Part shown: in pieces, positions 60,002-64,000 of the stretch | Numbering within the stretch: the stretch's first letter is position 1 | Layout: every line of letters begins with the position of its first letter | Assembly: GCA_027068085.1 (NCBI GenBank) | Contig: JAMOUQ010000030.1 | Span: 1-64,000, forward strand | DNA: 64,000 bases | Source of the DNA: Desulfobacteraceae bacterium | Lineage (GTDB): Bacteria > Desulfobacterota > Desulfobacteria > Desulfobacterales > Desulfosarcinaceae | Direction: 5' to 3' | The notes under the pieces: generated by a model | What the model saw: only the letters and a program-made list of their open reading frames with translations | What the model was told of the DNA's origin: nothing | Databases searched by the model: none | Made by a program: the position numbers and the translations under genes

Positions 60002-61150
60002 GTGGATTACGATCTTACCCGGGAACAGGAAATGATCCGCAAGGAGGTCCGCCGGTTCGCGGAAAAGGAAATCGCGCCGGTGGCCCAGGAACTGGACGAA
60101 AAGGAGGAGTTTTCGCCGCAGCTTACCCGCAAGATGGGTGAAATCGGCCTTTTTGGCATGTTCGTGCCCGAAAAGTACGGCGGCCAGCAGATGGACTACG
60201 TTTCCTACATCATCGCCGTGGAAGAGATCGCCAGGGTGGACGGCTCCCAGGCCGCCACCATCGCCGCCGGCAACTCCCTCGGGATAGGCCCCATCTATTA
60301 CTTCGGAACCGGGGAACAAAAACGCAAATACCTGCCCAAGCTGTGCGACGGCCGGGCCCTGTGGGGCTTCGGTCTTACCGAGCCCACCGCCGGATCGGAT
60401 GCCGGCGGCAGCAAGACCACGGCGGTGCGCGACGGCAACCAGTGGGTGATCAACGGTTCCAAGATCTTCATCACCAATGCGGCCAGCGAAATCTCCCTGG
60501 GGGTAACGGTCCAGGCGGTGACCGGCACCCGGCCCAACGGCAAGCCGGAGTATACCTGCTTCCTGGTGGAGCACGGCACACCGGGCTTCAAGGCCGTGGC
60601 CATGAAAAGGAAGATGATGTGGCGGGCCTCCAACACGGCCGAGCTGTACTTCGACGATGTGCGCATACCGGCGGAAAACATCCTCGGCAAACAGGGCGAC
60701 GGTTTCCACCAGATGCTCAAGACCCTGGACGGCGGCCGGCTTTCCATTGCCGCCATGGGCCTGGGCGGGGCCCAGGGGGCCTACGAGCTGGCCCTCAAGT
60801 ATGCCCGCAAAAGGGAGCAGTTCGGCCAGCCGATTTCCAAGTTCCAGGCCGTGGCCTTCAAGCTGGCCGACTGCGCGGTGCAGATCGAGTGCGCCCGCAA
60901 CCTCCTCTACAAGGCCTGCTGGCTCAAGGATAGGGGCCGGCCCTTCGAACTGCACGCCGCCATGGCCAAGCTGTACTGTTCCGAGACCATGGGCCGGGTG
61001 GTGGACCACGCCGTCCAGATCCACGGCGGATACGGGCTGATGAAAGACTACGACGTGGAGCGTTTCTACCGCGACCAGAAACTGCTGGACATAGGCGAAG
61101 GCACCTCCGAGGTCCAGCGGATCGTGATATCCAGGCACATCGGGTGTTGA
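60002..61150 (+). CDS. Acyl-CoA dehydrogenase
   Basis: A 382-residue flavoenzyme with GFGLTEPTAGSDAGG, WVINGSKIFITNAA, GRLSIAAMGLGGAQGAYE and the catalytic glutamate in IGEGTSEVQR. GTG 60002 follows AGGAGG by five bases. The GGSKTTA segment after the TEPTAGSD motif is like that of enzymes acting on branched or aromatic CoA esters. With the crotonase and lyase-like genes downstream it suggests branched-chain acyl-CoA degradation. Confidence 0.93.
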   Translation: MDYDLTREQEMIRKEVRRFAEKEIAPVAQELDEKEEFSPQLTRKMGEIGLFGMFVPEKYGGQQMDYVSYIIAVEEIARVDGSQAATIAAGNSLGIGPIYYFGTGEQKRKYLPKLCDGRALWGFGLTEPTAGSDAGGSKTTAVRDGNQWVINGSKIFITNAASEISLGVTVQAVTGTRPNGKPEYTCFLVEHGTPGFKAVAMKRKMMWRASNTAELYFDDVRIPAENILGKQGDGFHQMLKTLDGGRLSIAAMGLGGAQGAYELALKYARKREQFGQPISKFQAVAFKLADCAVQIECARNLLYKACWLKDRGRPFELHAAMAKLYCSETMGRVVDHAVQIHGGYGLMKDYDVERFYRDQKLLDIGEGTSEVQRIVISRHIGC

Positions 61151-61172
61151 ACAAACCAAGGAGAGGATGATC

Positions 61173-61955
61173 ATGGCTGACGATATTCTTTTAAGGCAAG
61201 ACAAGGACGGAGTGGTGCTGCTTACCCTCAACCGGCCCCAGGTGATGAACTCCCTCAACTTCGCCCTCCTGCACGCCCTGGGCGAGGCGGTGGAATCGAT
61301 CCGTTTCGATTCCAGGGTACGGGTGGTGATAATCACCGGTGCCGGCCAAAAGGCCTTCTGTACCGGGGCCGACCTCAAGGAAAGGGCCACCCTGACCCCG
61401 GAACAGGTCAAGCAGTACATCTTCACCATCCGCGACCTTTTCACCCGCATCGAGAACCTGCCCAAGGCGGTCATCGCCGCCGTCAACGGCCACGCCTTCG
61501 GCGGCGGCACCGAGCTGGCCCTGGCGGCAGACATCCGCATTGCCTCTGAAAACGCCACCCTGGGGCTTACCGAGACCCGCCTGGCCATAATTCCCGGCGC
61601 CGGCGGCACCCAGCGCCTGCCGCGCCTGGTGGGCAAGGGCAAGGCCAAGGAGCTGATCTTCACCGGCCGCCGGGTGGGAGCCGCCGAGGCCCTGGAAATC
61701 GGCCTGGTCAACAAGGTCTGCCCCCGGCAAAAGCTGATCGACGAGTGCCGCGCCATGGCCGCCATGATCTGTGAAACCGGGCCCATTGCCATCGAGCAGG
61801 CCAAGTACGCCATCAACTACGGCCTGGAAACGGACCTGAACACGGGCCTGGCCATAGAGTCAAACGCCTACTGGGTATGCATTCCCACCGAAGACCGGCT
61901 CGAAGGCCTGGCCGCCTTCCGCGAAAAACGCCGGCCCAATTACAAAGGAAAATAG
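61173..61955 (+). CDS. Enoyl-CoA hydratase
   Basis: A 260-residue crotonase with both catalytic glutamates in place: NGHAFGGGTELALAADI and LGLTETRLAIIPGAGGTQRL. The oxyanion-hole motif is GAGQKAFCTGADLKER. ATG 61173 is preferred over ATG 61167 for spacing from AAGGAGAGG. It hydrates enoyl-CoA made by the preceding dehydrogenase. The KER after GADL and overall pattern are close to methylglutaconyl-CoA-type hydratases. Confidence 0.93.
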   Translation: MADDILLRQDKDGVVLLTLNRPQVMNSLNFALLHALGEAVESIRFDSRVRVVIITGAGQKAFCTGADLKERATLTPEQVKQYIFTIRDLFTRIENLPKAVIAAVNGHAFGGGTELALAADIRIASENATLGLTETRLAIIPGAGGTQRLPRLVGKGKAKELIFTGRRVGAAEALEIGLVNKVCPRQKLIDECRAMAAMICETGPIAIEQAKYAINYGLETDLNTGLAIESNAYWVCIPTEDRLEGLAAFREKRRPNYKGK

Positions 61956-61984
61956 ACAGAACAACTGAAAAAAAGGAGTACGCC

Positions 61985-63148
61985 ATGACAGAATACGATT
62001 ACTGGAAGATATTTCCGCGCATGCCGCGCAAGGTCACCATCGGCGACATAACCATCCGCGACGGATTCCAGCACCTGGAAAAATTCATCTCCACCCGGGC
62101 CAAGATCTTCTACCTGGAAGAGCTGATCTTCGCCGGGTGCCGCAACATCGAGGTGACCAACCTGGGCAACCCGTATCTCATGCCCCAGTTCTCGGACGCA
62201 GACGAACTGTTCAAGCACCTGCGCTCGGACCGTTTCAAGCAGCGCTGCCGGCGCAAGGGGGTGGACTACGACGAGATCGTACTGACCGCCATCACCATCC
62301 GGGAGCCGGCGGTGGACCGGGCCATCCGTCTCAAGGAACAGGGCATCGGACCGGACCGGGTCCTGATGATGGTCTCCACCGAGGAAGAACATCACTTCGC
62401 CAACTCGGGCACCACCCTGCCGGCCTACTGGAAAGAGGCCGAACGCTGCATCCGGAAATGCCACGACGCCGGAATCAAGATGTGCGGCACGGTCAGTACC
62501 ATCTGGGGCAGTCCCATAGGCGGAGCCACGCTGCTGGAAGACGCCGTGGAATTCACCAAGCGCTGGCTGGAGATCGGGGCCGACGACATCGAGCACGCCG
62601 ATCATGACGGCAGCGCCTCGGCCCCGGAAGTCTACCGCTACTTTTCCATGATCATGGACGCCATACCCCATCCCGAGCTCCACATCGCCCACTTCCACGA
62701 AACCAAGCGGGTGGCCTCGGCCTCGGTCCTGGCGTCCCTGCAGGCGGGCATCGCCCACTTCGAAGCCACCCTGGGCGGAATGGGAGGCCAGCCGGCCAAC
62801 TTCCTGGACGACTGCCCGGTCAAGGGCACCGGCGAATACTATTACGAAGATCCCCGCTACGTGGGGCTGGTGTGCCTGGAAGACCTGCTGGTCCAGATCG
62901 ACGAAATGGGTATCGAGCACGGATACGACGTGGACCGCATCCTCTGGCTCGGCCGCCAGATGGAAAAAACAGTCGGCCAGCGCCTCCGGTCCGAGGCGGT
63001 CATCAACGGCCGCACCCTGAAAGAAGGCCATCCCAAGTTCGCCCGGCCGGGGCTCAAGCCCCTGAAGGAAAAGTTCGGCGAAAAACCGGGCCAGAAACTG
63101 CCGGCCGACTGGGCGCCGGAGGCGGTCCTGCCGGAAAAATACAGGTAG
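61985..63148 (+). CDS. HMG-CoA lyase-like / pyruvate carboxyltransferase-fold protein
   Basis: A 387-residue TIM-barrel protein of the HMGL-like family. Near the N-terminus ITIRDGFQHLEKFISTRAKI has the metal/base Arg-Asp pair. IEVTNLGNPYLMPQFSD, GTVSTIWGSP, DIEHADHDG and the metal-binding HIAHFHETKR follow, with GMGGQPANFLDDCPVKGTG in the C-terminal third. The family cleaves or forms C-C bonds in CoA esters; HMG-CoA lyase itself is about 300 residues, and the extra C-terminal 80 residues mark a variant. RBS AAGGAG. Last gene of the TetR operon. Confidence 0.85.
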   Translation: MTEYDYWKIFPRMPRKVTIGDITIRDGFQHLEKFISTRAKIFYLEELIFAGCRNIEVTNLGNPYLMPQFSDADELFKHLRSDRFKQRCRRKGVDYDEIVLTAITIREPAVDRAIRLKEQGIGPDRVLMMVSTEEEHHFANSGTTLPAYWKEAERCIRKCHDAGIKMCGTVSTIWGSPIGGATLLEDAVEFTKRWLEIGADDIEHADHDGSASAPEVYRYFSMIMDAIPHPELHIAHFHETKRVASASVLASLQAGIAHFEATLGGMGGQPANFLDDCPVKGTGEYYYEDPRYVGLVCLEDLLVQIDEMGIEHGYDVDRILWLGRQMEKTVGQRLRSEAVINGRTLKEGHPKFARPGLKPLKEKFGEKPGQKLPADWAPEAVLPEKYR

Positions 63149-63289
63149 ACACGATCCCGGCGGCCGGTTTATAAAGCCCGTCATACGCTCGACGACCTTC
63201 GCAGATCCTGAATCGAGCGTTGCAAAATTCGGTTTCAGCGCCGGTCGCCTCGCATCTCCGGCAAGCCTGGAAAAAATGCTCAGCTCAGG

Positions 63290-63318
63290 AAAAAACAGGC
63301 GGGGCCTGCCCCCGCCTG
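63290..63318 (-). terminator. Hairpin with T-run on the minus strand
   Basis: CAGGCGGGG (63296-63304) pairs with CCCCGCCTG (63310-63318); on the minus strand six T follow (A-run 63290-63295). No minus-strand gene that needs it is visible, so it may stop antisense transcription or act weakly on the plus strand. Confidence 0.45.
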
Positions 63319-63330
63319 AAAGCCGAAACC

Positions 63331-64000
63331 ATGATGGAAAATCTTGCCACCTGTGTCCATCCCGAGGGCCGTTTTAGCTGGGAAGTCCACAAGCCCGGGT
63401 TCAGGGTCGCCAACCTGCGGAAGGAGGACTTTCTTGCTCCTGTCGGTTATCTCGATGGCCGGCCCATTTCCAACCAGGCCAATTTTCCGCCCGGCGACGT
63501 GGAAGTCCCCCGGGCCGACTGGATCTATGAGATCCGCAATCCCTTCGGCTTCAAAGGGGCCACCTATATCGGCAAGAAATGGGCCGATGCCCGGGCGGCC
63601 GATCCTGATCTGATCGGCCTGCCCCCGCCGGCCCGGGTCTCCTTCCACCAGTGCCTGGAAAAAGCCCTGGGCCGGCAGGCGTCCGCCGGTCTGCTGGAAA
63701 AAATCTTCGCCCTGCTGCCGGCTCCGCTCAAGACGGCCCTGGCGACCACCTCCACCGACAGCCGCGACCTGACACGCCTGGCAGAGGGCGCGTGCCGTTT
63801 TTACCGCCGGGCTCCGGGTTCGCCGCCCGAGGCCCTGGTATACGTTGACAGGGGAGAAAAAGGACCCGGGCCGGAAATACACGACCATCTCCTGTTCGAA
63901 GCCCTGGCCAACAATCCCCACCTGCCGGACCAGTACAAGCTGGCCATGGTGCTGCGGCCGGGAGTCCAGGGAAACAGCCCCATAGTGGGTGAATTCAAGG
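63331..64000 (+). CDS. Unidentified protein, 3'-truncated by the window end
   Basis: An open frame of 223 codons starting MMENLATCVHPEGRFSWEVH and running off the end. Internal segments such as WIYEIRNPFGFKGATYIGKK and EIHDHLLFEALANNPHLPDQ have coding character. The antisense frame looks like a shadow. No ribosome-binding site is obvious, and ATG 63334 is an alternative start. I do not recognise a family. It lies 182 bp after the HMG-CoA-lyase-like gene. Confidence 0.6.
   Translation, partial: MMENLATCVHPEGRFSWEVHKPGFRVANLRKEDFLAPVGYLDGRPISNQANFPPGDVEVPRADWIYEIRNPFGFKGATYIGKKWADARAADPDLIGLPPPARVSFHQCLEKALGRQASAGLLEKIFALLPAPLKTALATTSTDSRDLTRLAEGACRFYRRAPGSPPEALVYVDRGEKGPGPEIHDHLLFEALANNPHLPDQYKLAMVLRPGVQGNSPIVGEFK

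Noticed and set aside
63280-63921. A 213-codon minus-strand frame at the right end
   Set aside because: It is antisense to a frame with better coding character and has the Gly/Pro/Gln-rich look of a shadow frame.

Overview
The window is GC-rich DNA from what is most likely an anaerobic deltaproteobacterium (Desulfobacterota, sulfate-reducing or syntrophic type). The evidence is the tmRNA tag ADDYEYAVAA, the smpB-ptsI-HPr cluster, a branched-chain-type ABC importer operon interleaved with acyl-CoA ligases, and many acyl-CoA dehydrogenase, crotonase and fused mutase genes. The genus cannot be named from the sequence alone.

Region 1 (1-7166) is accessory DNA ending at the 3' end of ssrA. A minus-strand serine-recombinase module (HTH protein, large serine recombinase, DUF2924 protein, two small proteins) faces a plus-strand operon of lexA and two unrecognised genes. 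The lexA promoter carries a perfect 7+7 bp palindrome between its -35 and -10.

Region 2 (7167-12913) is housekeeping: ssrA, smpB, ptsI and HPr, then a LOG-family enzyme and a GAF-PAS-LuxR sensor-regulator. Region 3 (13319-23286) is a complete LivG/H/M/K/F-type importer with two AMP-forming acyl-CoA ligases, a LEA14-like lipoprotein and an ACT-domain protein.

Region 4 (23379-36232) is a type I-B CRISPR-Cas locus bounded by two copies of an 81-bp palindrome-containing repeat. The order is a DUF4143-type ATPase, cas8b, cas7, cas5, cas3, cas6, cas1, cas2, cas4, and an array of 23 repeats (22 spacers, one duplicated in tandem). Beyond the last intact repeat lies about 760 bp of decayed phage tail DNA: a tail-assembly chaperone with a recognisable -1 frameshift site, a small membrane gene with its own promoter, and the start of a tape-measure gene. 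This piece is closed on its far side by a 5'-truncated CRISPR repeat, so it sits between two repeat sequences. It is the most unusual structure in the window.

Region 5 (36288-38407) encodes two exported proteins. Region 6 (38565-61150 and beyond) is a short-chain acyl-CoA catabolic region. The minus-strand operon holds a TetR regulator, acyl-CoA dehydrogenase, IcmF-type fused mutase, thiolase, 3-hydroxyacyl-CoA dehydrogenase, an XRE-cupin regulator and another dehydrogenase. Divergently there is a nucleotidyltransferase-kinase-response regulator set, then an acyl-CoA ligase, a sodium:solute symporter with small subunit, a membrane protein, a crotonase-fold protein and a GAF-HD-GYP protein. 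A second autoregulated TetR heads a dehydrogenase/crotonase/HMG-CoA-lyase-like operon. Together the genes can account for uptake and activation of a short-chain acid such as isobutyrate, isomerisation to butyryl-CoA, and beta-oxidation to acetyl-CoA. Nearly identical TetR operators before the first TetR and before the ligase suggest one regulon. The window ends inside an unidentified plus-strand gene.
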